Notes: generated by a model from the letters alone, not told the origin. DNA of 64,000 bases from Bacteroidetes bacterium HGW-Bacteroidetes-1 (GCA_002842755.1 PHDU01000009.1:20483-84482), one strand, 5' to 3'. Positions 9,057 through 18,009 are shown, counted from the first letter of the stretch. Numbers and translations are program-made.

Positions 9057-10937
9057 ATGCCAGCGAAAAAACCAATTAGAAGGTCTCAATTAATTTCTCC
9101 TTGGGGAGTTGGACAAATGATAAATTTTCCAAAGGATGAATCATTAATGGTTTTGGGGCTTGATATGTGGGAAGAAAAATTCAGAACGATTTCTGAACTG
9201 GATGAATTCAAAGTAACCGAAGAACGATTAGCAAAAAGATTAGGTGTAAAGGAATTTCGCTTACCGCCTGATTTCAGAGACCCAGGACAAGGAGTTACAA
9301 ATCCATCTTTGAAAATCCCATTCATACGATTTCCACGGTGGCACTATTGCACACGATGCGGTCACATGGAAAAAGTTTCAATCTACGATTCTCACAAACC
9401 AACTTGCACAGGTGTTTCATTTGGTTCAGGTAGGTCATGTTCTGAAATAGCTGAAAAGAAAAGACAGAGATTAATTCCAGTTCGTTTTATTTCAATTTGT
9501 CCTCACGGACACATTCAAGATTTCCCTTTCATGGAATGGGTTCACGGTGGAACACAACCAGAAGGACAGCACAATTTAAGATTGAGAGCAGGAAGAAGTT
9601 CAGGTGCATTGTCAGGTATTGAAATTGCTTGCAGTTGCGGAGCACATAAAACGATGGCAGGTGCATTCAACGAACAATCACTTACAAAGATTGGAGTTAC
9701 TTGTTCCGGTGGCAGACCGTGGTTAGGTGAAGAAGCCGAAAGAAATAACACAACACATTGCGGACAACATTTGATCGTAGTTCAAAAAGGTGCATCCAAT
9801 GTTTACTTCTCACAAGTTCGCAGTTCAATCTATTTGCCTCAATGGGAAAAATCAGTAGACAGAAGATTGGTTGAAGTGTTGGAAAAGAATTGGGGATTTC
9901 TAACAACAGGAATGGAGAACGGAAATTTTCAGAGAATGAGATTTGAATTAGTTGCTGAAAGAAACTTTGCAGAGGATAAAAAAGAACTCTACACAGAAAA
10001 ATTATTGGAGGCAGCGACAAAAAGAATTTCAGGTGCTGACAGTTCAAACACTGATGATTCAGAGGAGAAATATAGAAAGATGGAGTATGATGCAATACTT
10101 GCAGAAGCCGGAGGAGAAAATCAGGATTTCTTTGTTTCAAAAAACCAAGCGAACACTTATGATGATTCAGAAACAGGTGGAGCAATCAGCACAGGACTAA
10201 CAAGCATTGGTTTATTACACAAGTTGAGAGAGACAAGAGCATTTGTTGGTTTTACAAGATGGCTTCCTGATGATGGAAAAACTTTGGAAGCGAAAAAAGA
10301 ATTTATAAAACTTGGCAGAAGTATTACATGGCTTCCGGCAATGGTTGTTAGAGGAGAAGGAGTATTTTTTGAATTTAGTGAAAAGCGATTGAAAGAATGG
10401 GTGACAAAAAAAGAAGTAATTGCAAGAGCAAAATTTTTATCTGACAACTACAACAGACCACGGGAAGCGAAAGGACAAAAACGAAGAGAAATAAAACCGG
10501 AGTTTGTTTTGATTCACACATTTGCTCATTTGGTGATAAACCAATTCAGTTATGAATGTGGTTACGGAAGTTCTGCATTGAGAGAAAGAATTTATTGCAA
10601 TCTTGAATTTCCAAACGACACGATGAACGGAGTTTTGATTTACACCGCTTCCGGTGATTCAGAAGGTTCGTTAGGTGGTTTGGTGCGTCAAGGAAAGCAA
10701 GGCAATCTTGAAACAATAGTTTATAACGCAATTGAAAATGCAAGATGGTGTTCAAGCGACCCAATTTGCATTGATAGTCACGGACAAGGTCCGAACTCAT
10801 GCAATCTTGCAGCTTGTCATAACTGTTCACTATTGCCGGAAACTTGTTGTGAAGAATCAAACATGCTACTTGACAGAGCAATGTTGATAGGAGAATTAGA
10901 CAACCCTTCAATTGGATATTTTAATTTTAAAAGTTAA
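9057..10937 (+). CDS. drmB: DISARM DUF1998 protein DrmB
   Basis: This 626-residue protein is the second DISARM core component. The N-terminus (RRSQLISPWGVGQMINFP, residues 8-25) is the characteristic DrmB opening. Several Cys/His clusters follow: CTRCG near 97-101, CPHGH near 149, CSCGAH near 196. The DUF1998 C-terminal region has HTFAHLVINQ near 486-495, GSLGGLVRQG near 538-547, and a dense cysteine block (CNLAACHNCSLLPETCC) near 581-597, probably binding zinc. DrmB forms a complex with DrmA in known systems. It is the last gene of the tight run; no DrmC-like PLD gene follows, the next gene being an unrelated HTH regulator 134 bases on. Confidence 0.92.
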   Translation: MPAKKPIRRSQLISPWGVGQMINFPKDESLMVLGLDMWEEKFRTISELDEFKVTEERLAKRLGVKEFRLPPDFRDPGQGVTNPSLKIPFIRFPRWHYCTRCGHMEKVSIYDSHKPTCTGVSFGSGRSCSEIAEKKRQRLIPVRFISICPHGHIQDFPFMEWVHGGTQPEGQHNLRLRAGRSSGALSGIEIACSCGAHKTMAGAFNEQSLTKIGVTCSGGRPWLGEEAERNNTTHCGQHLIVVQKGASNVYFSQVRSSIYLPQWEKSVDRRLVEVLEKNWGFLTTGMENGNFQRMRFELVAERNFAEDKKELYTEKLLEAATKRISGADSSNTDDSEEKYRKMEYDAILAEAGGENQDFFVSKNQANTYDDSETGGAISTGLTSIGLLHKLRETRAFVGFTRWLPDDGKTLEAKKEFIKLGRSITWLPAMVVRGEGVFFEFSEKRLKEWVTKKEVIARAKFLSDNYNRPREAKGQKRREIKPEFVLIHTFAHLVINQFSYECGYGSSALRERIYCNLEFPNDTMNGVLIYTASGDSEGSLGGLVRQGKQGNLETIVYNAIENARWCSSDPICIDSHGQGPNSCNLAACHNCSLLPETCCEESNMLLDRAMLIGELDNPSIGYFNFKS

Positions 10938-11029
10938 TGATTCTGAATGAGCCAACGCACCGAGAGAAATTGTTTTAAAAAAATTACCGATCCTTTAAGA
11001 ATAATATAAAATGCGGATACACGAGCCGA

Positions 11030-11049
11030 CAAAAGCAGAAATGCTTTTG
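11030..11049. other. Small hairpin downstream of drmB
   Basis: A perfect 7-bp inverted repeat CAAAAGC/GCTTTTG with a six-base loop lies between drmB and the HTH gene. There is no U tract, so it is at best a weak 3' end structure for the defence operon. Confidence 0.3.
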
Positions 11050-11071
11050 ACAATATTAGTCAACACATAAA

Positions 11072-11377
11072 ATGTCAACAGTAGGACTGCAATTACGAGA
11101 ATTGAGAGAAAAGGCTGGTTTTTCTTTACGTAAAGCCGCAGTAGCCATTGACATTGACGTGGCTATATTGAGTAAGATGGAACGTGGCGAACGGAAATTC
11201 TCAAAAGAGTTGGTCGTAAAATTAGCAGATCTTTACAAAACCAATTCCGATAAATTGGTGATTGATTATTTGAGTGAAAAAGTGCTTTACGAATTGGGGG
11301 ATGAAGAATTTGGACTTGAAGCTTTGAAGGTTGCTGAGAAACAATTAATATATAAAAAGATCAATACACATGGATAG
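11072..11377 (+). CDS. XRE-family HTH regulator of restriction/defence type
   Basis: This 101-residue protein has an N-terminal XRE helix-turn-helix (LRELREKAGFSLRKAA, then ILSKMERGERKFS, residues 7-45) and a short helical C-terminus with LEALKVAEKQ. Close relatives usually sit beside DNA cytosine methyltransferases or type II restriction genes and act as controllers of their expression. Here it lies 134 bases after drmB with no methylase directly next to it. It could control the DISARM-like operon or be the leftover of another restriction locus. The protein itself looks intact. It is followed by about 80 bases of apparent remnant sequence before the ORF6N gene. Confidence 0.8.
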   Translation: MSTVGLQLRELREKAGFSLRKAAVAIDIDVAILSKMERGERKFSKELVVKLADLYKTNSDKLVIDYLSEKVLYELGDEEFGLEALKVAEKQLIYKKINTHG

Positions 11378-11456
11378 CTTATACCAAAGTGAATTATAGA
11401 TGAATCCAAAGCTGTCATGGTAGAATGCCGATGGATAGAAATGTTAGGCCAATTGA

Positions 11457-11993
11457 GTGAGCGATAATTGGACTATTACATTTCTCCTTTCGGTATTAAT
11501 TAATCCGGAATACGAAACACTGATATTCCAATTCAGAGGTTTCAAAGTAATGATTGATGCAGATTTGGCCAACTTGTATGATGTTCCGACTAAAGCATTA
11601 AAACAACAGGTAAAAAGGAATATTGAACGATTTCCTGAAGATTTTATGTTTGAACTTACTAAAAATGAGAAAGATGAACTGGTAACAAATTGTGACCGGT
11701 TGGCAATATTGAAACATTCTTCGGTGAACCCAATGACATTTACCGAGCAGGGTGTTTCTATGCTTTCATCCGTGCTGCGTTCCGAAAAAGCGATTAAGAT
11801 CAATATTGAAATTATGCGAGCATTTGCACGATACAGGGCATTGTTAAGGGAAAATGAGGAGTTGAAAAAAGAAATTCTGAAACTCGATGCCAAACTCAAT
11901 CACGCCTTCAAATTCTTACTCGACAAACTTGATGCCTTGCACCAAAAAGCAATCGAACCCCGTAAATCAATTGGTTATAAAAGTGATAAATGA
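11457..11993 (+). CDS. ORF6N domain protein
   Basis: ORF6N domains occur in phage antirepressors and in many mobile Bacteroidota loci and are thought to bind DNA. The domain is clear from about residue 30 to 110 (MIDADLANLYDVPTKALKQQ, then RFPEDFMFELT), followed by a coiled-coil-prone tail. The start is doubtful. GTG at 11457 gives an unusual hydrophobic leader (ITFLLSVLIN) in place of the usual short polar head ending in IRGxKVMLD, so the original 5' end may have been replaced and translation may start further in, for example at the Met of VMIDADL. The gene marks the mobile end of the defence island, just before conserved core genes resume. Confidence 0.7.
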   Translation: MSDNWTITFLLSVLINPEYETLIFQFRGFKVMIDADLANLYDVPTKALKQQVKRNIERFPEDFMFELTKNEKDELVTNCDRLAILKHSSVNPMTFTEQGVSMLSSVLRSEKAIKINIEIMRAFARYRALLRENEELKKEILKLDAKLNHAFKFLLDKLDALHQKAIEPRKSIGYKSDK

Positions 11994-12197
11994 TAAAGGT
12001 GAATGTTTCTTGATTGAGCAAAGGATAGAAGATGAAAATTAAAAGAACTCATGAAATGACAAGTCAAAACGGACCTTCCCTTCGCTTTCAGGCATCCTGA
12101 TCAATCTCTGCTTTTTTATACAATCATAAAGCGACCTAACTTTTATAGGTTCGGCTGAAAGGCTCACCTATTAATATTTAGAAAAAACAGGGAATGA

Positions 12198-13214
12198 CTA
12201 AACCAATGTTTCAAACTGCTTTAGAAAACGGAGATCGTTTTCAAAGAAAAGGCGCAAATCATTGATTTGATATTTCATCATTGTAATACGTTCGATACCC
12301 ATGCCAAAAGCGTAACCACTATAAATATTGCTATCGATTCCGCAAGCTTCCAGAACATTGGGATCGACCATACCGCAACCCAGAATTTCAACCCACCCAC
12401 TGTATTTGCATATATTGCAGCCTTTCCCGCCGCAAATGTTACACGAAACATCCATCTCAGCTGATGTTTCGGTGAAGGGGAAATAAGAGGGGCGGAAACG
12501 TATTTTGGTTTCGACACCAAAAAATTCGCGCGCAAAATAGTATAATGTCTGTTTTAGATCGGCGAAAGAAACATCCTTGTCGATATACAAACCTTCAACC
12601 TGATGAAAGATGCAGTGTGCCCTGGCAGAGATTGCTTCATTGCGGAAAACCCTGCCTGGTGCAATGATACGGACGGGAAGTTTTCCTTGCTCCATCACCC
12701 GCACCTGTACACTGGAAGTGTGAGTTCGTAACGCAACATCCGGATACTTGTGAATAAAAAAAGTGTCCTGCATATCCCTTGCAGGATGGTCTGCAGGAAA
12801 ATTGAGAGCCGAAAAATTATGAAAATCGTCTTCAATTTCCGGACCTTCAGCAATCACGAAGCCCTGTCGTTCAAATATGCTATTGATTTCACGTCTGACA
12901 ATGGAGAGAGGATGACGTCCTCCGGAAAAAGTAATAGCAGGCAAACTTGTGTCAATCTTTATCTTCTTTTGCGTTGTTTCGGCAAAACATTCTTGTTGAA
13001 GCTCGATGATTTCCTGAGCCTTTTGCTTGAGCTCGTTAAGTAACTTGCCTATTTCCTTTCGTTCTTCGGGGAGTACCTGTTTAAAATTGTCGAACAAAGC
13101 AGGAATTAGTCCTTTTTTGCTCAAATATTTAATTCGAAAGGCTTCCAACTGATCTTTGCTTTCAGCTTCAAAACGATGTATTTCATCGAGTAGAATGGCG
13201 ATTTTCTCTCTCAT
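12198..13214 (-). CDS. pheS: Phenylalanine--tRNA ligase alpha subunit
   Basis: This class II synthetase subunit (338 residues) charges tRNA-Phe together with PheT. The N-terminal coiled coil that contacts tRNA covers about residues 1-85. The catalytic core contains the motif 2 region (RIIAPGRVFRNEAISARAH near 182-200), the HQVEGLYID stretch near 204-212 and the FGMGIERITMMKYQ motif 3 near 305-318. A CNICGGKGCNICK cysteine cluster near 257-269 is a variant seen in many Bacteroidota. Length is normal for the family. It is followed 21 bases upstream on the same strand by the cyclophilin gene. pheT is not in the window. Confidence 0.97.
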   Translation of the reverse strand: MREKIAILLDEIHRFEAESKDQLEAFRIKYLSKKGLIPALFDNFKQVLPEERKEIGKLLNELKQKAQEIIELQQECFAETTQKKIKIDTSLPAITFSGGRHPLSIVRREINSIFERQGFVIAEGPEIEDDFHNFSALNFPADHPARDMQDTFFIHKYPDVALRTHTSSVQVRVMEQGKLPVRIIAPGRVFRNEAISARAHCIFHQVEGLYIDKDVSFADLKQTLYYFAREFFGVETKIRFRPSYFPFTETSAEMDVSCNICGGKGCNICKYSGWVEILGCGMVDPNVLEACGIDSNIYSGYAFGMGIERITMMKYQINDLRLFFENDLRFLKQFETLV

Positions 13215-13235
13215 TGATAATTACAGTCAGGTCGG

Positions 13236-13862
13236 TTACTCAAGTATTTCTATTCGCATTGTCACATCATCCAAAGGTTTATCACCTGGTCCTGTACGAA
13301 CAGCCGCAATCTTGTCGATCACGTCAAAACCATCAACTACCTCGCCAAAAATGGTATATGCTCCATCCAGATGCGGAGTGCCACCGACTGATGCATAAGT
13401 TTTCTTTTGGTCTTCGGTATAGGTTACACCGGAGCGTTGCGACATCATGTTGAGATTGTTTGCGTCATATTTCTGACCTTGAACAATATAAAATTGCGAT
13501 CCTGAGGATTTTTTTTCTGGGTTTACCTGATCGCCCATGCGTGCTGCTGAAAGTGCACCTTTTTTATGAATATATTGTGGTCTGAATTCGGCATCAATAG
13601 TATAGCCAGGATCGGTTTTGCCATTTTTGTTTCCTCCACCCTGAATCATGAAATTACTGATCACGCGGTGAAAAGGGGAATCCTCGTACCAGCCTTGTTT
13701 CACCAATTTGATGAAGTTGTCACGGTGTTTTGGTGTATCGTTGTACAATTTAGCAGTAATATTGCCATAACTGGTTTTAATCAGCACAAGGGTTTCAGTT
13801 TTTTTCTGCGCAGTTGCACTTATACTGAAAGCTAAAAATAAAGTGAAAATCAGGATTCTCAT
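13236..13862 (-). CDS. Secreted cyclophilin-type peptidyl-prolyl cis-trans isomerase
   Basis: This 208-residue protein catalyses isomerisation of proline peptide bonds in exported proteins. A signal peptide of about 18 residues (LIFTLFLAFSISATA) precedes the cyclophilin fold. Signature stretches are FHRVISNFMIQGGG near 63-76, GALSAARM near 97, GSQFYIVQ near 121-128 and FGEVVDGFDVIDKI near 170-183. A -7 type promoter element lies on the minus strand at 13891-13898. The gene sits between pheS and tdk on the same strand but has its own apparent promoter. Confidence 0.93.
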   Translation of the reverse strand: MRILIFTLFLAFSISATAQKKTETLVLIKTSYGNITAKLYNDTPKHRDNFIKLVKQGWYEDSPFHRVISNFMIQGGGNKNGKTDPGYTIDAEFRPQYIHKKGALSAARMGDQVNPEKKSSGSQFYIVQGQKYDANNLNMMSQRSGVTYTEDQKKTYASVGGTPHLDGAYTIFGEVVDGFDVIDKIAAVRTGPGDKPLDDVTMRIEILE

Positions 13863-13890
13863 ATGAATAGTTATTTAAAGATTGAATGCA

Positions 13891-13898
13891 CAAAAGTA
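13891..13898 (-). promoter_or_regulatory. Promoter -7 element (TACTTTTG) for cyclophilin gene
   Basis: The minus strand reads TACTTTTG, a match to the Bacteroidota TAnnTTTG consensus, 29 bases upstream of the ATG at 13862. Confidence 0.45.
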
Positions 13899-13929
13899 GA
13901 GAAAATTTTCTCAGAAACGTATCCACATT

Positions 13930-14526
13930 TCATTCATTGCCAGGATGGATCTTGTTTTTATTATGGTTGTAGCAAGCCCGGCAAAGGGGTTCGTAACTTT
14001 CTGTTTCGCCTAACATGACCAGTTTTTCACCATCTATTGTGCGGTGTGAATAATGTGCCAGATTGCCACAGCGCATACAAATTGCATGCACTTTGGTCAC
14101 ATATTCTGCTATTGCAACCAATTGCGGTATAGGGCCAAATGGGTTTCCCTGAAAATCCATGTCCAGTCCTGCCACAATCACGCGAACACCATTGTTGGCC
14201 AAATGGTTGCAAACAGACATTAGTTCTTCATCAAAAAACTGGGCTTCATCAATCCCTATTACATCAAATTCGTTGGCATAGAACAAAATCTGTGAAGCGC
14301 TTTGAACCGGAATTGAACGTATGACATTGGAATTGTGCGATACAACATCTTCCTCGCTGTAGCGTTTATCGATCTGAGGCTTGAAAATTTCTACCTTTTG
14401 ACGGGCGATACGAGCACGGGTAAGACGCCGGATCAATTCCTCTGTTTTTCCTGAAAACATCGAGCCGCAGATGACCTCAATCCAGCCGGCACGCATTTTA
14501 GTGTTGGTATCTTTTTCGAGAAACAT
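13930..14526 (-). CDS. tdk: Thymidine kinase
   Basis: This type II thymidine kinase phosphorylates thymidine to dTMP in nucleoside salvage. Walker A GSMFSGKT lies near residues 18-25, the IGIDEAQFF Walker B/lid segment follows mid-protein, and zinc ligands are present as CMRCG and CRAC near the C-terminus. I place the start at the ATG at 14526 ([10 protein letters not shown]), as in related Bacteroidota enzymes, and not at the ATG 42 bases upstream. That choice gives 198 residues. It is divergently arranged to the gene at 14601 over a short intergenic region. Confidence 0.95.
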   Translation of the reverse strand: MFLEKDTNTKMRAGWIEVICGSMFSGKTEELIRRLTRARIARQKVEIFKPQIDKRYSEEDVVSHNSNVIRSIPVQSASQILFYANEFDVIGIDEAQFFDEELMSVCNHLANNGVRVIVAGLDMDFQGNPFGPIPQLVAIAEYVTKVHAICMRCGNLAHYSHRTIDGEKLVMLGETESYEPLCRACYNHNKNKIHPGNE

Positions 14527-14575
14527 GGGTGCAGTTATTGCCGTTCTTGTTATTTTTACAAGCTGCAAAAATAAG

Positions 14576-14583
14576 GATTAATA
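14576..14583 (-). promoter_or_regulatory. Promoter -7 element (TATTTTTG) for tdk
   Basis: The minus strand reads TATTTTTG 50 bases upstream of the chosen tdk start, matching TAnnTTTG. It lies upstream of the ATG at 14568 by only 8 bases, which also favours the downstream start at 14526. Confidence 0.45.
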
Positions 14584-14600
14584 GATAGAACCAAATAAAA

Positions 14601-15479
14601 ATGGATACCATTAGAAATATCAATTTAATTGGCAGGATTCACAACGAAACCAAGACCCTCTTAGAACAGATTGTGCGAGCTGAAAACACTGGTTGTAAGG
14701 TTTATGCACTGGATGTAGAAGTTATGCTTGCTAAAACACGACGTGTTTATGAAAGCCTTTTGCTACTTGAAACAGAAAAGCAGGAAACGGAAATAGCTCT
14801 TCCGCAGCCTATTTTCGAAGTTAATGAACCATCACAACATGAAGTATTTTCTCCGATGACGGAAGAAAAGTTGCAGGATCATGAAGAGGATACAGCGCAT
14901 GAACCTCCGCTGATTGAGCAGACTTTTGAAATAGAGGAATCAACACCTCCAAAAACGGAAAGATTTGATTACGAACCTCCTACATTTAAGCCTAAAGAGG
15001 AAAAAGAACCTTTATATGTTCACAAAGTAGAAGAAGCATCTTATAAGCAAGATCAGACAAGCCAGGAAACAGAATTGGCTTCACATAAACACTCTTTCAA
15101 ATCAGAAAAAACGCATGCCGGGCGAACAACCTTTGATTTGTTCGGTGAAACAGAAACAGGTACCATCGCCGATAAACTTACTGCTTTAGCCAATGGAGAG
15201 TCATCTGAAGATAATACTATTGCTGCACGAATAGGAAAATCTAAAATAAATGATTTGAAGCAAGCCATTGGTATCAATGAAAAATTTCTGCTTATTAATG
15301 AGCTGTTTGAAGGAAATATTTCGCTCTACAACAAAGCTATTGATGAGCTAAACGGTTTCCAAAGCCTTAATGGTGCTAAAACTTATCTTATTGAGTTGAG
15401 TGTACAATACCAATGGGCTCATGATGCTGTTGCAGTTGAAAAAATAACCTCCCTCATCGAACGGAAATTCGAAGCGTGA
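14601..15479 (+). CDS. Conserved Bacteroidota hypothetical protein, low-complexity middle
   Basis: I recognise this only as a conserved hypothetical type. The 292-residue protein has an N-terminal helical part (residues 1-65), an acidic, Pro/Glu-rich disordered middle (about 66-185), and an ordered C-terminal domain containing IADKLTAL, then ARIGKSKINDLKQAIGINEK and LIERKFEA. No signal peptide or membrane helix is present. The C-terminal domain is reminiscent of a scaffold or regulatory fold, but no reaction can be assigned. Its stop overlaps the start region of the M28 peptidase gene, so the two are probably co-transcribed. Confidence 0.75.
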   Translation: MDTIRNINLIGRIHNETKTLLEQIVRAENTGCKVYALDVEVMLAKTRRVYESLLLLETEKQETEIALPQPIFEVNEPSQHEVFSPMTEEKLQDHEEDTAHEPPLIEQTFEIEESTPPKTERFDYEPPTFKPKEEKEPLYVHKVEEASYKQDQTSQETELASHKHSFKSEKTHAGRTTFDLFGETETGTIADKLTALANGESSEDNTIAARIGKSKINDLKQAIGINEKFLLINELFEGNISLYNKAIDELNGFQSLNGAKTYLIELSVQYQWAHDAVAVEKITSLIERKFEA

Positions 15480-15481
15480 TC

Positions 15482-16765
15482 ATGAAAAAACTCACTTATT
15501 TTATTCCTTTTTTGACTGCCTTACTATTTTATTGCACAGGTTTTGCTCAGGATCGTGCTTATGTCCATGAGGTGGTAAAACGTCTTTCTGCACATGAGAT
15601 GCATGGAAGAGGCTACGTTAATAGTGGTGACCACAAAGCCGCTGATTATCTTGCCAAAGAAATGAAAAGGGCAGGGCTTAACCCTTACTTTGAAGCCTTT
15701 AAACAAAAGTACCACTTTACTGTAAATTCATTTCCTTCACAGGTGATTGTTAGAACAGAAGAGCGAAAACTTAAAGCTGGTGAAGATTTCGTTGTAAATC
15801 CCGCAACTGCATCATTGAAAAAAACTTTTGATCTGATCTGGCTTCCTGATACCATAACCAGTAATGCTTCGGTATATCTTTTTGCCGACACTACTGCTTT
15901 GGAAGGTAAAATGTTGGTGGTTCCTGAAGATCTCAAAAACGCCTATCGCTTTGGGATACCGGGTGTGAAAGCCTTAGTTCAAACGGTAAGTGGTTCCATG
16001 TGGTGGCACGTGTCGCAAAAGCAAAACGAGCAGGGCCAGATAGCCCTTAAAATCATCAAGGAGAAGCTGTCAAAAGAAACAGAAACGATCCATGTTGACA
16101 TTATAAGTAAACAGCTTAAAGATCGTCCTGCCTATAATCTCGCCGGGTTTGTGAGAGGGAATGTGCAACCCGATAGTTTTATGGTATTTGTTGCTCATTA
16201 TGATCATCTGGGCCGTATGGGACGCCAAACGTATTTTCCGGGAGCCAGCGACAATGCAAGTGGTACAGCAACCATACTCGATCTGGGCCGTTATTATGCA
16301 TCTCATCCTGAAAAATCTTTTTATACAATGGTTTTTGTTCTTGTTTCCGGCGAAGAAGCAGGTCTTTTGGGATCTTCCTATTTTGCAGAGAACGCGCCTT
16401 TTTCGCTGGATAAAACCAAATTTGTTATCAATCTTGATATGGTTGGAACAGGAAGCGATGGCCTTTCTGTAGTGAATGCCAAGCAGTTTCCGGAAGCTTT
16501 TAATATTATTGACTCACTCAATAAAAAGCACAGTTTTTTCCCGGATATTCGTGCCGGTGGCGAATCATGTAATAGCGATCATTGTCCCTTTTACAAAAAG
16601 GGAGTTCCTGCTTTTTTCCTTTTCACAAGAGGGAATGAAAACCGAAATTACCACAATACGGCCGACACATATTATAAGCTACCTTTTACAGCTTACGAAC
16701 AGCTCTTTGGCATTCTTACAGGTTTTGCAGAGGAGTTGCAAACTGCACCTTCATTCAGAGAATAG
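15482..16765 (+). CDS. Exported M28-family zinc aminopeptidase
   Basis: This 427-residue metallopeptidase is exported by a signal peptide (residues 1-21, ending TGFAQ). The co-catalytic two-zinc centre of M28 is complete: His in VAHYDHLG, bridging Asp in GASDNASGT, the general-base Glu pair in SGEEAGLLGS, Asp in VINLDMVG, and the last His in NSDHCPF. The specificity is probably for N-terminal residues of peptides in the periplasm or outside. The start at ATG 15482 follows two codons after an in-frame GTG and begins with the MKK signal-peptide head. A 45-codon membrane gene follows after one base. Confidence 0.92.
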   Translation: MKKLTYFIPFLTALLFYCTGFAQDRAYVHEVVKRLSAHEMHGRGYVNSGDHKAADYLAKEMKRAGLNPYFEAFKQKYHFTVNSFPSQVIVRTEERKLKAGEDFVVNPATASLKKTFDLIWLPDTITSNASVYLFADTTALEGKMLVVPEDLKNAYRFGIPGVKALVQTVSGSMWWHVSQKQNEQGQIALKIIKEKLSKETETIHVDIISKQLKDRPAYNLAGFVRGNVQPDSFMVFVAHYDHLGRMGRQTYFPGASDNASGTATILDLGRYYASHPEKSFYTMVFVLVSGEEAGLLGSSYFAENAPFSLDKTKFVINLDMVGTGSDGLSVVNAKQFPEAFNIIDSLNKKHSFFPDIRAGGESCNSDHCPFYKKGVPAFFLFTRGNENRNYHNTADTYYKLPFTAYEQLFGILTGFAEELQTAPSFRE

Positions 16766-16766
16766 C

Positions 16767-16904
16767 ATGGAAATACTTTTGATAATTTTTACCGCCATCG
16801 TGGTCATCGTCTTTACGGTCATTTCTTTTTATACTTCTGTTAATAGCGGTGCCGGCCAATTTGAAGACTGGCTGCGACGATGGAATAAACCCAATAAAGA
16901 TTAA
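16767..16904 (+). CDS. Small single-pass membrane protein
   Basis: This 45-residue protein has one hydrophobic helix (EILLIIFTAIVVIVFTVISF, residues 2-21) and a polar tail rich in Trp and Arg (WLRRWNKPNKD). It starts with ATG one base after the M28 stop and ends five bases before rsmI, so it looks like a true member of this operon. I know of no function for it. Confidence 0.6.
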   Translation: MEILLIIFTAIVVIVFTVISFYTSVNSGAGQFEDWLRRWNKPNKD

Positions 16905-16909
16905 CCAGT

Positions 16910-17614
16910 ATGTCAAAGTTATTTCTTGTTCCTACGCCCATCGGTAATCTGGAGGATATCACCTTACGGGCTTTACGGATTTTAAAAGAGGAGGCTGATT
17001 TGGTGGTGGCTGAGGATACACGTAAAACAGGACAGCTTTTAAAGCATTATGGGATAAATAAGCCAATGGCTGCCTTTCACCAGCATAACGAACATCGCAT
17101 GCTTCAACAATTGGTTGGGCGTATTGCAGCCGGAGAATGTATGGCTCTCGTAACTGATGCTGGCACTCCAGCCATTTCTGATCCTGGCTTCCTGCTTGTA
17201 CGCGCCTGCATCACTGCTAATATTGAGGTAGAATGTTTGCCCGGACCGACAGCGTTTGTGCCGGCATTGGTCAATTCAGGGTTGCCAGCCGACAGATTTG
17301 TTTTTGAGGGATTCCTGCCCCATAAAAAAGGAAGACAAAAAAGAATCACGGCCATTGCCCAACAGCCCTATACCATCATTCTTTATGAGTCGCCACATCG
17401 TTTGATAAAAACACTTGTTCAACTGTCAGAAGTGTTGGGAAGCAGTCGAAAAGTGAGCGTTGCCCGTGAATTAACGAAAATCTATGAAGAAAATATTCGT
17501 GGTACTTTGGAAGAGGTGATCACGTTTTATAAAAATAAAGAGATCAAGGGAGAGATCGTCATTGTTGTTGAAGGAAAAAATATTCAAAAAGATGATGAAC
17601 AACTGGAAGATTAA
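16910..17614 (+). CDS. rsmI: 16S rRNA (cytidine(1402)-2'-O)-methyltransferase
   Basis: RsmI methylates the 2'-OH of C1402 in the decoding centre of 16S rRNA using SAM. The 234-residue protein shows the tetrapyrrole-methylase fold: VPTPIGNLEDITLRAL near 7-22, AEDTRKTG near 35-42, the TDAGTPAISDPG loop near 83-94, and CLPGPTAF near 109-116. Later signature stretches are FEGFLPHKKGR and ESPHRL. Length is slightly short of the usual 270-290 because the C-terminal tail is reduced, as in several Bacteroidota homologues. It ends the operon that starts at 14601. Confidence 0.95.
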   Translation: MSKLFLVPTPIGNLEDITLRALRILKEEADLVVAEDTRKTGQLLKHYGINKPMAAFHQHNEHRMLQQLVGRIAAGECMALVTDAGTPAISDPGFLLVRACITANIEVECLPGPTAFVPALVNSGLPADRFVFEGFLPHKKGRQKRITAIAQQPYTIILYESPHRLIKTLVQLSEVLGSSRKVSVARELTKIYEENIRGTLEEVITFYKNKEIKGEIVIVVEGKNIQKDDEQLED

Positions 17615-17706
17615 GGGGTTATAAAAAGTTGTATAATGAATTAATTCTACCATGAATGGATTTCAAAATTGCTCTAAATCAATTTTAAATAAAATATAGT
17701 TGTTTT

Positions 17707-17730
17707 TTTTTGCTTAATTACCTTACTTTG
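17707..17730 (+). promoter_or_regulatory. Putative promoter of acpP-fabF-rnc
   Basis: A T-rich run ending TTTTTG (17707-17712) is followed by TTACTTTG (17723-17730), close to the TAnnTTTG -7 element. The ATG of acpP is 32 bases downstream. The spacing between the elements is shorter than typical, so the -33 assignment is weak. Confidence 0.35.
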
Positions 17731-17761
17731 CACCCGTGTTTAACTAAAAACATTTAAAGTT

Positions 17762-17998
17762 ATGTCAGAAATAAAAGACAAAATCGTATCAATTATCGTG
17801 GATAAGCTAGGCGTAGAAGCGTCTGAAGTTACCATTGAAGCAAGCTTTACCAATGATTTGGGAGCCGACTCGCTTGACACCGTTGAATTGATTATGGAAT
17901 TCGAAAAAGAATTCAACATTGCTATTCCCGACGATCAGGCCGAAAAAATTGCCACAGTAGGTGATGCTATACGGTACATTGAAGAGAAAAAAGGCTAA
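17762..17998 (+). CDS. acpP: Acyl carrier protein
   Basis: This 78-residue acidic protein carries acyl chains on a phosphopantetheine arm during fatty acid synthesis. The attachment Ser is in [10 protein letters not shown] (Ser40). The four-helix pattern and net negative charge are typical. It is followed 11 bases later by fabF, the usual order. Confidence 0.97.
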   Translation: MSEIKDKIVSIIVDKLGVEASEVTIEASFTNDLGADSLDTVELIMEFEKEFNIAIPDDQAEKIATVGDAIRYIEEKKG

Positions 17999-18009
17999 AA
18001 AACTTTTTT

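Noticed and set aside
9697..10185. Long minus-strand reading frame of 162 codons
   Set aside because: It lies fully inside drmB on the opposite strand, has no family features and is poor in start signals; it is a shadow of drmB codon use.
11444..11899. Minus-strand reading frame of 151 codons over the ORF6N gene
   Set aside because: The plus strand has a recognisable ORF6N domain; the antisense product has no recognisable pattern.
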